From: Planctobacterium marinum
GTDB lineage: Bacteria > Pseudomonadota > Gammaproteobacteria > Enterobacterales > Alteromonadaceae
DNA: 64,000 nt
NCBI RefSeq assembly: GCF_020687805.1
Contig: NZ_JAJEWQ010000002.1
Span: forward strand, 623,300-687,299
Direction of reading: 5' to 3'
This document shows, one piece after another, positions 1 to 8,557 of the stretch. How positions within the stretch are numbered: position 1 is the stretch's first letter; the number at the start of each line of letters is the position of its first letter. The notes below the pieces were generated by a model that was given only the letters and a program-made list of their open reading frames with translations, did no database searches and was not told where the DNA came from. The translations under genes were made by a program, and so were the position numbers.

Positions 1-1698
1 AGAGTTCATTACCATCATGAAGGTAACATTGCAGACTTTATCTTTACACCTATTAAAGACATTACTAGTGAAGCACCTCAAGAAGTAAAACTTATATGGA
101 TTTTACATCAGCCTTACTATCATTTTGTGTTCGATAAGGGCCAGCATAGCTACCAAGAGCGCCGCTCAAAGCTATTTGATGCTGTAACAGCAAAGCCATT
201 TAATCTGTCTGAAGAACAAGTACTAACTTTGGCAAAAAGCTCCTACTCAGGTGAGGGTAAGTTAACTACTCCAGTGTTATCTCAGCCTCCATTTTCTGAC
301 CACGTGAGGCAGCAAAATCCTATGTGGCAAGTTGTCGTTGAGGATGAGAATAATACAACTATTTATTTAGATAGTATTACAGGCCAAGTGCTTCGCCATG
401 CCAATGATGATTTCAGATTGAAAGATCTGATGATGAAGCTTCACTTTATGGACTATGGCAATTCTGGCGGATCTAACCATTGGTTGATCATTGCATTTGC
501 TTTTGCAACGCTATTCCTTTCAGTTACTGGTGTTACTTGGCTGCTACAAGAGTATCAAAATGGTTTTCTGAGATTAAGTTGGGGTAGTAACAGGAAAAAA
601 GTGGCAGTGACTTTTTCCAATGAAAATACTATTACTGACATCTCAGCAGTTGGCCGCTCAACTGTATTAGAAGGGCTGGCTAGTTCACATGTATACCTTC
701 CGTCAAGTTGCGGTGGTGGAGGTACTTGTGGCAAATGCGTGTTCTTAAGTTCAACTAAACTACCTATCACACTATCTGAGCAGGAACATTTATCAGATGA
801 GCAGCTAAAGGAAGGCTATCGGCTTGGATGTCAGCATAGGTTCTCTGAAATTAGTTCGATTGAAGTTAATACTGATCTCAATATTGAAAATCATGAGCTA
901 GTTGTGGTTGCGACTAATTTCATTACTCCTTTTATCAAGGAAGTGAAATTTAAAGTGAAATCAGGAAAACGATTGGCATTTAAAGCTGGTGCATATATGC
1001 AATTTGAAGTGCCAGCAGGGATGAATAGTTTACGCCCAGATGATATGCCTGAGAACTTTGAAGAATACTGGGAAAGTTACTCTCATGGAAGATTTTCTCA
1101 TGACGGTGTAACTCGTCACTACTCATTCGTTAACTTTGACGAGGAATCAGATGAGTTAACGTTTAATATCCGCTGGCAAACTGCTAAGGATGGTTTTAGA
1201 GCAGGTATAGGTTCAAGTTACTTAGGTTCACTACAAGTGGGTGAAACTATAGCGGCAAAAGGTCCTTTTTCTGACTTTTACGCTACTTCAAATAATAAGG
1301 TTCGTCGCATTTTTATTGGTGCTGGATCAGGACTTGCCCCTCTGAGATCCATTATTTTTGAACAGTTGAAAAGGCACCATTTTCAAGGTGATATGATACT
1401 CATCTATGGTGCGAGAACCGAAGATGACTTGTTATACCAAAATGAGTTGAACTCATTGAGTGAGCAGCATAAAAACTTTTCTTATATTCCTACACTTTCT
1501 AACCCTTCAGAACAATGGCAAGGACACTCAGGTTATGTGCAGCATGTGCTATTGACTCATTTGGTTAAAGGAATAGAAGCCTTTTCAACAGAGTTTTACT
1601 TATGTGGTCCTGAAGCAATGATGAATGAGCTAGAAAGCATAATTGCAGACGTTGGTATACCCAGTAATCAAATTTTCAAAGACAAGTTTTGTCGTTAA
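1..1698 (+). CDS. PepSY-type membrane reductase with C-terminal 2Fe-2S/FAD/NAD(P) module (5' end outside window)
   Basis: The frame is open from the first base, so the N-terminus is missing. The visible part has a periplasmic PepSY-like region, one clear membrane segment (about bases 480-545), then a plant-type ferredoxin domain. Its Cys ligands lie at about 709-711, 727-729 and 736-738, with a fourth near 829. A ferredoxin-reductase-like FAD/NAD domain follows (GAGSGLAPLRS near 1321-1360, LCGPEAMM near 1600). The C-terminal half resembles NqrF or CDP-6-deoxy-hexose-type reductases. Such proteins pass electrons from NAD(P)H across the inner membrane; beside CopC, CopD and a FecA-like receptor, ferric or cupric reduction is the likely role, but this is inferred. 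GTG at 127 is only an internal codon. Confidence 0.8.
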   Translation, partial: RVHYHHEGNIADFIFTPIKDITSEAPQEVKLIWILHQPYYHFVFDKGQHSYQERRSKLFDAVTAKPFNLSEEQVLTLAKSSYSGEGKLTTPVLSQPPFSDHVRQQNPMWQVVVEDENNTTIYLDSITGQVLRHANDDFRLKDLMMKLHFMDYGNSGGSNHWLIIAFAFATLFLSVTGVTWLLQEYQNGFLRLSWGSNRKKVAVTFSNENTITDISAVGRSTVLEGLASSHVYLPSSCGGGGTCGKCVFLSSTKLPITLSEQEHLSDEQLKEGYRLGCQHRFSEISSIEVNTDLNIENHELVVVATNFITPFIKEVKFKVKSGKRLAFKAGAYMQFEVPAGMNSLRPDDMPENFEEYWESYSHGRFSHDGVTRHYSFVNFDEESDELTFNIRWQTAKDGFRAGIGSSYLGSLQVGETIAAKGPFSDFYATSNNKVRRIFIGAGSGLAPLRSIIFEQLKRHHFQGDMILIYGARTEDDLLYQNELNSLSEQHKNFSYIPTLSNPSEQWQGHSGYVQHVLLTHLVKGIEAFSTEFYLCGPEAMMNELESIIADVGIPSNQIFKDKFCR

Positions 1699-1724
1699 TT
1701 CCTAAATTAAAAATAGAGGTAAAT

Positions 1725-2078
1725 ATGAAAACATTAATTAAATTTTTAACAGTAATAAGCTTAGCATTTAGCAGTACAGTGTTTGCTCATGCAGGGATAA
1801 AACTTGAATCTAGTTTGCCTGCGAATAATGCAATGCTGATGGAAGCTCCACAAGAATTATCACTGACATTTAACAAAGGAGTTCGTTTAGTCAAAGTATC
1901 TTTAAAAAATAAGCAGGGTAAGAAAGTTAAGTTTGGATTCAAGCCATCAAAGCAAGCGTCCCAAAATTATACTTGGAAATTGCCTAAATTATCTCCAGAA
2001 AACTACGTGGTTGATTGGGTTATCTTAGGAAGTGATGGTCACAAAATGCACGGTAAGTTTGGTTTCATGGTTCATTAA
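1725..2078 (+). CDS. copC: CopC-family periplasmic copper-binding protein
   Basis: A 117-residue secreted protein. The start at ATG 1725 gives a clean signal peptide ending in FAHAG, so the mature protein begins with His as CopC proteins do, forming the Cu(II) amino-terminal site. The body matches the CopC beta-sandwich (SSLPANNAML, LSLTFNKGV, WVILGSDGHKMHGKFGFMV), with further His near the C-terminus. An in-frame upstream start at 1689 overlaps the previous gene and would bury the signal peptide. CopC carries copper in the periplasm and works with the inner-membrane protein CopD, which is encoded 19 bases downstream; the two are surely one operon. Confidence 0.88.
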   Translation: MKTLIKFLTVISLAFSSTVFAHAGIKLESSLPANNAMLMEAPQELSLTFNKGVRLVKVSLKNKQGKKVKFGFKPSKQASQNYTWKLPKLSPENYVVDWVILGSDGHKMHGKFGFMVH

Positions 2079-2097
2079 CGAAACCTAGGGTAGCACT

Positions 2098-2994
2098 ATG
2101 GAAATGTATATCTGGAATACAGTCATTGTACTGTCAAAAATTGTATTTTACATCGGCTTTGCCTGTATTGCTGGTTATACATTTTTCAGGCAGATTTTTG
2201 TGCACGACGAACCTCATAACAATTCGGTAATAGCGAACCTAAAATGTATAAGGGCGTCGATAATCGTCGCTTTGATTGCAAATGCCATTTGGTTCTTCGC
2301 TAGTACTGGTGCGATGGCAGAAGAAGGCATTCAAGGTGCTTTTGACCCTGATATCTTAGACATAATGTGGGACTCTTCTATCGGTGATGGAACTTTACTT
2401 AGAGGTCTTGGATTAGTTCTAGCGATATTTGCGATAAAGTCACACATTAAATTCAAATCTGTCGTGCTGAGCAACTGCATAAAACAAAGCATTTTAGGGG
2501 TTAGCCTAATAGTGCTTTCATACACCTTTACCTTTATCGGCCATGTATCTGAGCTAGGAGTGTTCGAAAAAATATTGCTGATGCTCCATGTGCTCGTTAT
2601 GGCTTGGTGGTTCGGAGCGTTGTTTCCACTTAAACAAGCTTGCCATGAACCGGACTATGAGCAGCTCTACTCATTGATGGACAAGTTTGGAAGGCAAGCA
2701 AGTATCGCGGTGAGTCTATTGTTAATTGCTGGCCTTTGGTTAGCTTTTCAATTAGTCGGAAATGTTGAAGAAATGTTTAGTTCAAGCTATGGGCAAACAC
2801 TGTTACTTAAATTAGCTCTCGTGACTTCGATATTGGGCATCGCAGCTAAACATAAATTAAAACTCGTCCCACAACTTAAAAATAAAGATGGCAGAGAAGC
2901 ACTATCTAAATCTATCTCGATAGAAATGGTAGTAGCTTTTGCCATTTTATCTGTAACGGCTGGACTTACTAGTGTTGTTGGCCCTGCAAATTAA
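2098..2994 (+). CDS. copD: CopD-family inner-membrane copper protein
   Basis: A 298-residue integral membrane protein with about eight hydrophobic segments and the spacing of the CopD domain, including the histidine-bearing segment around FIGHVSELGVFEK and LHVLVMAWWFGALFPL. CopD proteins sit in the inner membrane next to CopC and are linked to copper import or to resistance, depending on the organism. A TAGGG ribosome site lies about eight bases before the ATG. The gene follows copC closely and precedes two small secreted proteins of the same operon. The family assignment is strong; the transport direction cannot be read from sequence. Confidence 0.85.
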   Translation: MEMYIWNTVIVLSKIVFYIGFACIAGYTFFRQIFVHDEPHNNSVIANLKCIRASIIVALIANAIWFFASTGAMAEEGIQGAFDPDILDIMWDSSIGDGTLLRGLGLVLAIFAIKSHIKFKSVVLSNCIKQSILGVSLIVLSYTFTFIGHVSELGVFEKILLMLHVLVMAWWFGALFPLKQACHEPDYEQLYSLMDKFGRQASIAVSLLLIAGLWLAFQLVGNVEEMFSSSYGQTLLLKLALVTSILGIAAKHKLKLVPQLKNKDGREALSKSISIEMVVAFAILSVTAGLTSVVGPAN

Positions 2995-3015
2995 AACTTA
3001 AAAGAGAAAATAAAA

Positions 3016-3480
3016 ATGAAAACAATAAATATATTACTCGTTTTATTAATGACGTTTAGCTTCGCAGCAAGCGCTCATGGTGATAAGAACAAAGACAAAG
3101 GTTTGTTTAAAGGTATAGATACCCCTGCCGCAAAAGTTGTTTTGGCATTTCATCAAGCACTAGAAACGGGTAATAAGGATCTAGCAAGAGCACAGTTGGC
3201 TGATGATGTGACCATCTACGAGGGAGGTCGTGTTGAAAGAAGTGCTGATGAATACGCACATCACCATATGCTGTCGGATATGAAATATCTCGCATCTATG
3301 AAGAGCAAAACACTAGAACACCAAGTGACGGTACTTGGAAACACCGCTATATCTGCCTCACGTAGCCACACTCAAGGTACATACAAAGGCAAAGAGCGTG
3401 ATTATCAAGGTATGGAAACAATGGTTCTCGAAAAGCAAAACGGTGAATGGAAAATCAAGCACATTCATTGGTCACACTAA
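3016..3480 (+). CDS. Secreted NTF2/SnoaL-fold protein, first of a tandem pair
   Basis: A 154-residue protein with a signal peptide (hydrophobic stretch ending in ASAHGD) and an NTF2-like domain: the helix AAKVVLAFHQALETGNKDLARAQL, then strands ending in LEKQNGEWKIKHIHWSH. Proteins of this cystatin-like fold bind small ligands or act as enzymes, and the fold alone does not give a substrate. The His-rich stretch EYAHHHML and the HIHWSH tail could bind metal, which would fit the copCD context; that is inference. It is in the copCD operon (21 bases after copD) and is followed by a second protein of the same fold. Confidence 0.72.
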   Translation: MKTINILLVLLMTFSFAASAHGDKNKDKGLFKGIDTPAAKVVLAFHQALETGNKDLARAQLADDVTIYEGGRVERSADEYAHHHMLSDMKYLASMKSKTLEHQVTVLGNTAISASRSHTQGTYKGKERDYQGMETMVLEKQNGEWKIKHIHWSH

Positions 3481-3509
3481 TTTAATAGTCAAACAACGGA
3501 GAATTTTAA

Positions 3510-3977
3510 ATGACTAAATATATAGCAATAACGATGTTGAGTTTGTTGGCTTTTTTTGCAAATGCACATGATAAAAGCCACATGAATGACGAAAAGCAAA
3601 TTACTCACATCATTCATCAAATTAAATATGGTTGGGAAAATGGCGATGGTAAGCCTTTTCGCAAGCACTTTCTTGATTTTAAAGGAGCAAGATATTTTGA
3701 ATCAGGAGGTCAAAATGTTGGACTTAACGATTTAGTAGAACATCACGTAGAACCAGAAAAGGATGCGTTGGTTTTCTTGAGCTTGGATTTCTCCAATATC
3801 CAAATACATATTGAAGATGAATTTGCTTGGGCACTTGCGGATACAGCGGTAAAAGGTGAGGTGAGAAAATCAGGAAAAACTTTCGATAAAACAGGCTTCC
3901 AAACGTTTCTATTTAAGAAAGTAGATAGTGAATGGAAAGTGCTCCATACGCATTCCTCAGCAAGAAACCGCCGTTAG
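3510..3977 (+). CDS. Secreted NTF2/SnoaL-fold protein, second of a tandem pair
   Basis: A 155-residue protein with a signal peptide ending in FANAHDKSH and a DUF4440/SnoaL-like domain (helix [25 protein letters not shown]-terminal strands [22 protein letters not shown]). It has a GGAG ribosome site before the ATG and lies 30 bases after the first NTF2 protein, so it is probably co-transcribed from copC. The two are only distantly alike, so this is not a recent duplication. The mature N-terminus begins A-H, as in CopC, which would make an amino-terminal copper site possible. The function is not known from sequence. Confidence 0.7.
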   Translation: MTKYIAITMLSLLAFFANAHDKSHMNDEKQITHIIHQIKYGWENGDGKPFRKHFLDFKGARYFESGGQNVGLNDLVEHHVEPEKDALVFLSLDFSNIQIHIEDEFAWALADTAVKGEVRKSGKTFDKTGFQTFLFKKVDSEWKVLHTHSSARNRR

Positions 3978-4000
3978 TTTATAAAAGCTGGAGTTCTAGC

Positions 4001-4067
4001 TAAGTCGATAAAAGGACTTATCGTTATCTAGGTAACATGTAGTCGATAATTATTTAAATAATTATCG
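4001..4067. promoter_or_regulatory. Dyads, including a perfect 24-bp palindrome, upstream of the TonB receptor
   Basis: Bases 4044-4067 form a perfect, very AT-rich palindrome (CGATAATTAT / ATAATTATCG arms around TTAA). A second dyad, TAAGTC at 4001-4006 with GACTTA at 4015-4020, lies just before it. The palindrome is 30 bases ahead of the receptor ATG and its GATAAT / ATTATC ends look like a Fur box. It may be a metal-responsive operator for the receptor gene. It could also act as a weak terminator for the copCD operon, although no T-run follows it directly. Confidence 0.45.
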
Positions 4068-4096
4068 TTTTGGTTGTTGTTTTTAAGTATAAAAAA

Positions 4097-6277
4097 ATGA
4101 ATTGTATTGTTAAATTAGTAAAAAATTCGATAAGCATTAGTTTAATTGTAAGTTTTAGTCATACGGCTATGGCAGAAGTAAATAGCCCAAATAGTATTGA
4201 ACGCTTGACCATTGTAGGCAAATCCAATGGCATTAGTAATATTCCGGGAAGTGTTCAGGTTTTAGCTGAAAAAGAATTAGCCACCTTTGATTACTCTGAC
4301 ATTATGCGAGTACTAACGAGTGTCCCCGGTGTATATGTGTTAGAAGAAGACGGTTATGGTCTAAGGCCAAACATAGGAATGCGGGGGTCGGGCCAAAACC
4401 GGAGTGAGAAGATAACGGTTCTTGAAGACAATGTGTTAGCTGCACCAGCGCCCTATTCAGCTCCTTCCGCATACTACTTCCCAACATTTGGGAGAATTCA
4501 GCAGTTAGAAGTTCATAAGGGAGCATCGAGTGTACTTTATGGTCCTCGCAATATAGGAGGAGCTATAAATTTGTTGTCGAGGCAAATACCAGAAGAGAAC
4601 CTTTCAGGCTTTTTTCAAGTGAACGGGGGACAAGATGGTTTCGCTAAAATACATACCTATGTAGGAGGACGAGGCGATAATATTGGTGGCTTGATTGAGG
4701 TTTTTAGTTATCAAGCTGACGGCTTTAAAGATATTAATCAAACGGAAGTAGATTCGGGCTTCAACAAAAATGATGTATTGATGAAAACGATGTTTAGCTC
4801 AGATGCTTTCTTTGGTACTTATCAAGAAATCGAATTTAAACTGAAGTATTCAGATGAAAAAGCCAACGAAACATACATGGGTTTAACTAATGACGATTAC
4901 CAAAAAAAACCTTATAGCAGGTATGCCGCATCCCAGAAAGACAACATTGAAACAGAACACTTTCAATTTCAAGTAAATCACTTTGTGCAATTAAATAGTT
5001 TTTCTTCAATCGTTACAAGCTTGTATTTTAACGACTTTAATCGTAATTGGTATAAAGCGAGTAAAATTGGAGGGAAAGGTTTATCTGACGGTGGGATTGA
5101 GCTTGCGGCTATGTTTGATCATGGGTTGCTAGATGAACCGCTAAACGTCGATTTGAAAGCAAATAATCGAAGTTATATATCTAAAGGGCTTCAGTCTCAC
5201 TTCGACTTCGATATTGAAGATCACAACCTAAAACTAGGCATAAGAGTTCATTATGATGAAATGGATAGATATCAGTGGATAGATAGCTACAGTCTGAATA
5301 CAGATTCTTCCATGACATTAACCTCTGCTGGAGTAGCTGGTACTGATTCAAACAGAATTGATAGCGCCGAAGCCTTATCACTATTTTTATTAGATGAATA
5401 TCAACATGACGATCTGAATATTCGGTTGGGGTTTAGATTTGAAGATGTAGATATAAAAAGAAAAGACTGGGGGAAGGCTGATCCAAGTAGAAATTACTTA
5501 CCTAAAGAAGCTAAAAATTCGTCATCAGCTTTTCTACCCTCATTAGGCTTCACATGCGCTATGACAGATAATTTTGTTGTATTAGCCAACGTTAATAAGG
5601 GATTTTCTCCTCCAGCTCCCGGAAATGAGAGTAGTGAAGCTGAGAAAAGTACCAATTACGAAATTGGCTTAAGAAGTAGTCTAGGTTCTGTTAACAGCGA
5701 GGCCATAGTTTTTTATTCGGATTATAAAAATATGCACGGAAACTGTACGGTCAGTCAGGGGTGTAGCGATGATAATGTGGGTGACCAATATAATGCGGGT
5801 AAAGTGCAAGTAGAAGGGGTGGAGTTAAAGCTAGGGTATGATTTCACTGCGAGTAATATTCGTTTTCCTATAAATGCCTCCTATACCTATTCAAAGAGTA
5901 GGTTTAAGAATAGCTTTGAATCCAAGTTGGATACTTGGGGAGAGGTTTATTCAGGTTTTGAGTTACCGTATATCCCTGAAAATCAATTACAGCTATCACT
6001 AGGGGCACATGGAGAAAGCTGGGAAGGAAACTTACTCTTTAGGTATGTTGGGAAATCGCGTTCTTCGGCGGGTAAAGGACAAATACCAGTTGATCAATTA
6101 ATCGAAGCTAGAACATTGCTAGATTTTCGAGCTATCTATGAACTATCTCATAAACACACAATGAGTATTAGTGTAGATAATTTATTAGGAAAGAAATACA
6201 TGGTCTCTCGCGCACATGGGTCGATTATGGTTGGAAAACCGCGCTCATTAATATTGGGGTATGAATACTCTTTCTGA
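4097..6277 (+). CDS. FecA-like TonB-dependent outer-membrane receptor
   Basis: A 726-residue receptor. After a signal peptide (SISLIVSFSHTAMA) comes a TonB-box-like stretch (IERLTIVG) and the plug domain. The plug carries the FecA-type signature: LEEDGYGLRPNIGMRGSG, then APAPYSAPSAYYFP and EVHKGASSVLYGP. A long beta-barrel follows and ends in LILGYEYSF with the terminal Phe needed for outer-membrane assembly. Receptors of this type import ferric chelates using TonB energy. Here the neighbours are copper proteins and formyltransferase-like enzymes, so a copper chelate is also possible. Start ATG 4097 is preferred over an upstream TTG at 4070, as it gives the compact signal peptide. Confidence 0.85.
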   Translation: MNCIVKLVKNSISISLIVSFSHTAMAEVNSPNSIERLTIVGKSNGISNIPGSVQVLAEKELATFDYSDIMRVLTSVPGVYVLEEDGYGLRPNIGMRGSGQNRSEKITVLEDNVLAAPAPYSAPSAYYFPTFGRIQQLEVHKGASSVLYGPRNIGGAINLLSRQIPEENLSGFFQVNGGQDGFAKIHTYVGGRGDNIGGLIEVFSYQADGFKDINQTEVDSGFNKNDVLMKTMFSSDAFFGTYQEIEFKLKYSDEKANETYMGLTNDDYQKKPYSRYAASQKDNIETEHFQFQVNHFVQLNSFSSIVTSLYFNDFNRNWYKASKIGGKGLSDGGIELAAMFDHGLLDEPLNVDLKANNRSYISKGLQSHFDFDIEDHNLKLGIRVHYDEMDRYQWIDSYSLNTDSSMTLTSAGVAGTDSNRIDSAEALSLFLLDEYQHDDLNIRLGFRFEDVDIKRKDWGKADPSRNYLPKEAKNSSSAFLPSLGFTCAMTDNFVVLANVNKGFSPPAPGNESSEAEKSTNYEIGLRSSLGSVNSEAIVFYSDYKNMHGNCTVSQGCSDDNVGDQYNAGKVQVEGVELKLGYDFTASNIRFPINASYTYSKSRFKNSFESKLDTWGEVYSGFELPYIPENQLQLSLGAHGESWEGNLLFRYVGKSRSSAGKGQIPVDQLIEARTLLDFRAIYELSHKHTMSISVDNLLGKKYMVSRAHGSIMVGKPRSLILGYEYSF

Positions 6278-6319
6278 TTTGAGTTTTATTAGAACGATTA
6301 TTTTTTGTAGGAGTTAATT

Positions 6320-7138
6320 ATGAAATTAGCTTATTTTGGCGGAGATGTATTTTTTTCCTGCTTCGAATCAATTTTAAATAAAGGCTTTGAAATTACTAAG
6401 GTATATATTAATGAGCCAATAGACAGTGCAGTCAAAATTTCACACTACTGTGAAAAATTAGGTATTGAACTGGTGTCAACTAGGCCCTGTTATGAGGATT
6501 TATTGCGGTTAATTGACGACGGAGTTGAACTATTTGTTGTTGCTAGCTACAAATTTAAATTACCTCAAACAAGAGTCAACTATGCAATCAACATTCACCC
6601 GACTCTACTGCCTGCTGGTCGAGGACCCACACCTTTACCTTATGTTGTTGAAGCCCCTGCTTTTGCTGGAGCAACAATTCACAAATTGGCAGGTGAGTTT
6701 GACGCTGGAGATATCATATTACAAGAGAAATTGAGCATTTCAGAAGGTGAATCCGTATCTTCTATAATGGTAAAAACAAGTTTACTGGCAAGTAAACTGT
6801 TGAAGAAATTTTTAAACAACTTAGAAGAAGCTTATAGCAACGCTATCCCACAAGACTGCAAGGATTTAAGTTATTGCCCAGCCTTATCTCTGGAAGATAG
6901 AGTGCTTAATTGGGATATGAATATTGAAGAGATTAAACGTTTAGTTCGACGGTTTGGTCACTGGGGAGTTTTTATGAAAATTGACAATAAGCCTGTATTA
7001 ATAAACAACATTGAAGCGGTCTGCTTTGAGCATAATTATGAGACCGGAACTCTAATCTATGAAGACTGTGACTTACTGGCAATTGCTGTAATAGACGGTT
7101 TTTTATGTATCCCCAAGTGCAGAAGTATTCAGGGGTAG
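6320..7138 (+). CDS. Formyltransferase-fold enzyme, copy 1
   Basis: A 272-residue protein of the methionyl-tRNA/glycinamide formyltransferase superfamily. The catalytic triad is intact: Asn91 and His93 in NIHPTLLP, and Asp128 in GEFDAGDIIL, separated as in Fmt. The loop GRGPTPLPYVV and the C-terminal small domain (from about residue 190) also follow Fmt. It is shorter than Fmt (about 315) and sits outside any fmt-def context, so it is not the housekeeping enzyme. It probably moves a formyl group from 10-formyl-tetrahydrofolate to an unknown amine. It lies 42 bases after the TonB receptor and just before a His/Cys-rich secreted protein; the same pair recurs at 8558-9964. Confidence 0.78.
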   Translation: MKLAYFGGDVFFSCFESILNKGFEITKVYINEPIDSAVKISHYCEKLGIELVSTRPCYEDLLRLIDDGVELFVVASYKFKLPQTRVNYAINIHPTLLPAGRGPTPLPYVVEAPAFAGATIHKLAGEFDAGDIILQEKLSISEGESVSSIMVKTSLLASKLLKKFLNNLEEAYSNAIPQDCKDLSYCPALSLEDRVLNWDMNIEEIKRLVRRFGHWGVFMKIDNKPVLINNIEAVCFEHNYETGTLIYEDCDLLAIAVIDGFLCIPKCRSIQG

Positions 7139-7216
7139 AGCAGCCATAACTCCATTTTAAGTTATTGGAATTTATTAAAGTGTAAACTATCGTGTTACTA
7201 AGGTTTATAGGAAAAA

Positions 7217-7636
7217 ATGTTAAAACTGTTCAACTGGTTAAAAATAGTAATTCTTACGGTGTTAATGACGCAGCACAGCTATATTATTGCTAAACCAATG
7301 AACTGCATTGAACATTCCAAAGAGCCTTCAATTACAGAAATAACCCAAAGTAAAGAGCATAAGTATCAGAGTATCGATGTATCCAGCCATCAACACTTAA
7401 GTGATAATGACAATATGCAGCACAGTCATACTGATAAAGATTGTGAGAAATGTAAAGTTGGGAATTGTTTGTGTTGTGAAGGTGGCTTTTGTACAAGTTT
7501 TCTAGTGACCGCTTACCTATCCCAAGAAGGGCCTTCTTATTTTAAGGTAATTGATTTAGCATCAATTATGCACAGGATCTCATCTCCAAACTCAGGTATT
7601 CATTTTATACCCTATCGCCCTCCAATAATAGGCTAA
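7217..7636 (+). CDS. Secreted His/Cys-rich small protein, copy 1
   Basis: A 139-residue protein I do not recognise as a named family. It has an N-terminal signal or anchor (LFNWLKIVILTVLMTQHSYIIAKP) and a His-rich middle (HQHLSDNDNMQHSHTD). A tight Cys cluster follows (CEKCKVGNCLCCEGGFC, six Cys in 17 residues), and the C-terminus is PYRPPIIG. The ligand density points to metal binding in the periplasm or at the outer face of the inner membrane. It follows the first formyltransferase-like gene, and a close paralogue follows the second one at 9542. A more distant protein of the same build occurs in the zinc/cadmium operon at 29224-29586. Confidence 0.75.
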   Translation: MLKLFNWLKIVILTVLMTQHSYIIAKPMNCIEHSKEPSITEITQSKEHKYQSIDVSSHQHLSDNDNMQHSHTDKDCEKCKVGNCLCCEGGFCTSFLVTAYLSQEGPSYFKVIDLASIMHRISSPNSGIHFIPYRPPIIG

Positions 7637-7868
7637 TCAAAGGGGTCTTTGACTAGTCAATACAACCCAATATTAAAACATCTTGTTTATTGAATCGGTT
7701 CATTAGTATCAGGCAGCTATTTACTGCTACGAAGGGCTTAACTTATGAAATGGTCAATAACATAGAACGAGAGTTGAGAGCTTCGCTTGGTAAGTTTTTT
7801 CTAAACATATTTCGCTTAGCAATTAGATAGTCAGTGAAAGTTCTTTCTATATATTTAAAGAAGGTAAA

Positions 7869-8555
7869 ATGCAAAGGAACAGTTATATTGACTTGATAAG
7901 AGCTACCGCAATTACATTGATGGTGGCTTTTCATCTTATCTGGGATTTAAACCATTTTGGCTATGTTACAACAGACATACCTAATGGTTTTTTCTGGAAA
8001 GAGCTAAGAGCAGTAATCGTCAGCTTGTTCTTGTTTTCTGTTGGTGCCAGTTTGGTTTATTCCTACCAGAACGGTAATTTACCGAAGAAGTTGTATTGGC
8101 GGCTATTTAAGATATCTAGCGCGGCGTTCTTAGTGACCTTATCGTCACTTATTACTTTCCCTGAGCATTGGATTTACTTTGGTGTTTTACACTTTATTGC
8201 AGTCGCAACAGTATTGTTAGTATGGTTGGTCGGAAGACCTAAACTTGCTTTGCTATTATCTATGCTTACTTTTACAGCATATATAGTTTTAGATATACCT
8301 TGGAATTGGCCTTTTAACTATATTCAAGGTTACATTTCAAAACATCCTAGTGACTTAGTTTCTCTGTTTCCTTGGTTAGCTTTGCCGTTGCTTGGTATCT
8401 GGGCTACACATTTCAGAATCTTTGGTCTGGACCCAGCCAATCAAAAAGCAATACACCCTTATGTGACATCGCTTAGTCAACACTCTTTACTGATTTATCT
8501 GCTTCATCAACCTTTACTTTTTGCTGGTTTTAGCGCCATAGAATGGATCAATTAA
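7869..8555 (+). CDS. DUF1624 membrane protein (heparan-glucosaminide acetyltransferase-like)
   Basis: A 228-residue polytopic membrane protein with about seven hydrophobic segments. The start MQRNSYIDLIRATAITLMVAFHLIWDLNHFG, followed by LFLFSVGAS and HFIAVATVLL, is the pattern of DUF1624 and the heparan-alpha-glucosaminide N-acetyltransferase group, which is related to membrane acyltransferases. The first conserved His is in the first membrane segment. A strong AAGAAGG ribosome site precedes the ATG at 7869. The stop codon lies directly before the second formyltransferase-like gene. Some members acylate sugars; here it might add an acyl group to the same product that the formyltransferases modify, which is inference only. 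Confidence 0.75.
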   Translation: MQRNSYIDLIRATAITLMVAFHLIWDLNHFGYVTTDIPNGFFWKELRAVIVSLFLFSVGASLVYSYQNGNLPKKLYWRLFKISSAAFLVTLSSLITFPEHWIYFGVLHFIAVATVLLVWLVGRPKLALLLSMLTFTAYIVLDIPWNWPFNYIQGYISKHPSDLVSLFPWLALPLLGIWATHFRIFGLDPANQKAIHPYVTSLSQHSLLIYLLHQPLLFAGFSAIEWIN

Positions 8556-8557
8556 AT

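Noticed and set aside
7637-7868. A possible gene or RNA in the gap between the His/Cys protein and DUF1624
   Set aside because: No open frame with a ribosome site and no convincing hairpin with a T-run were found.
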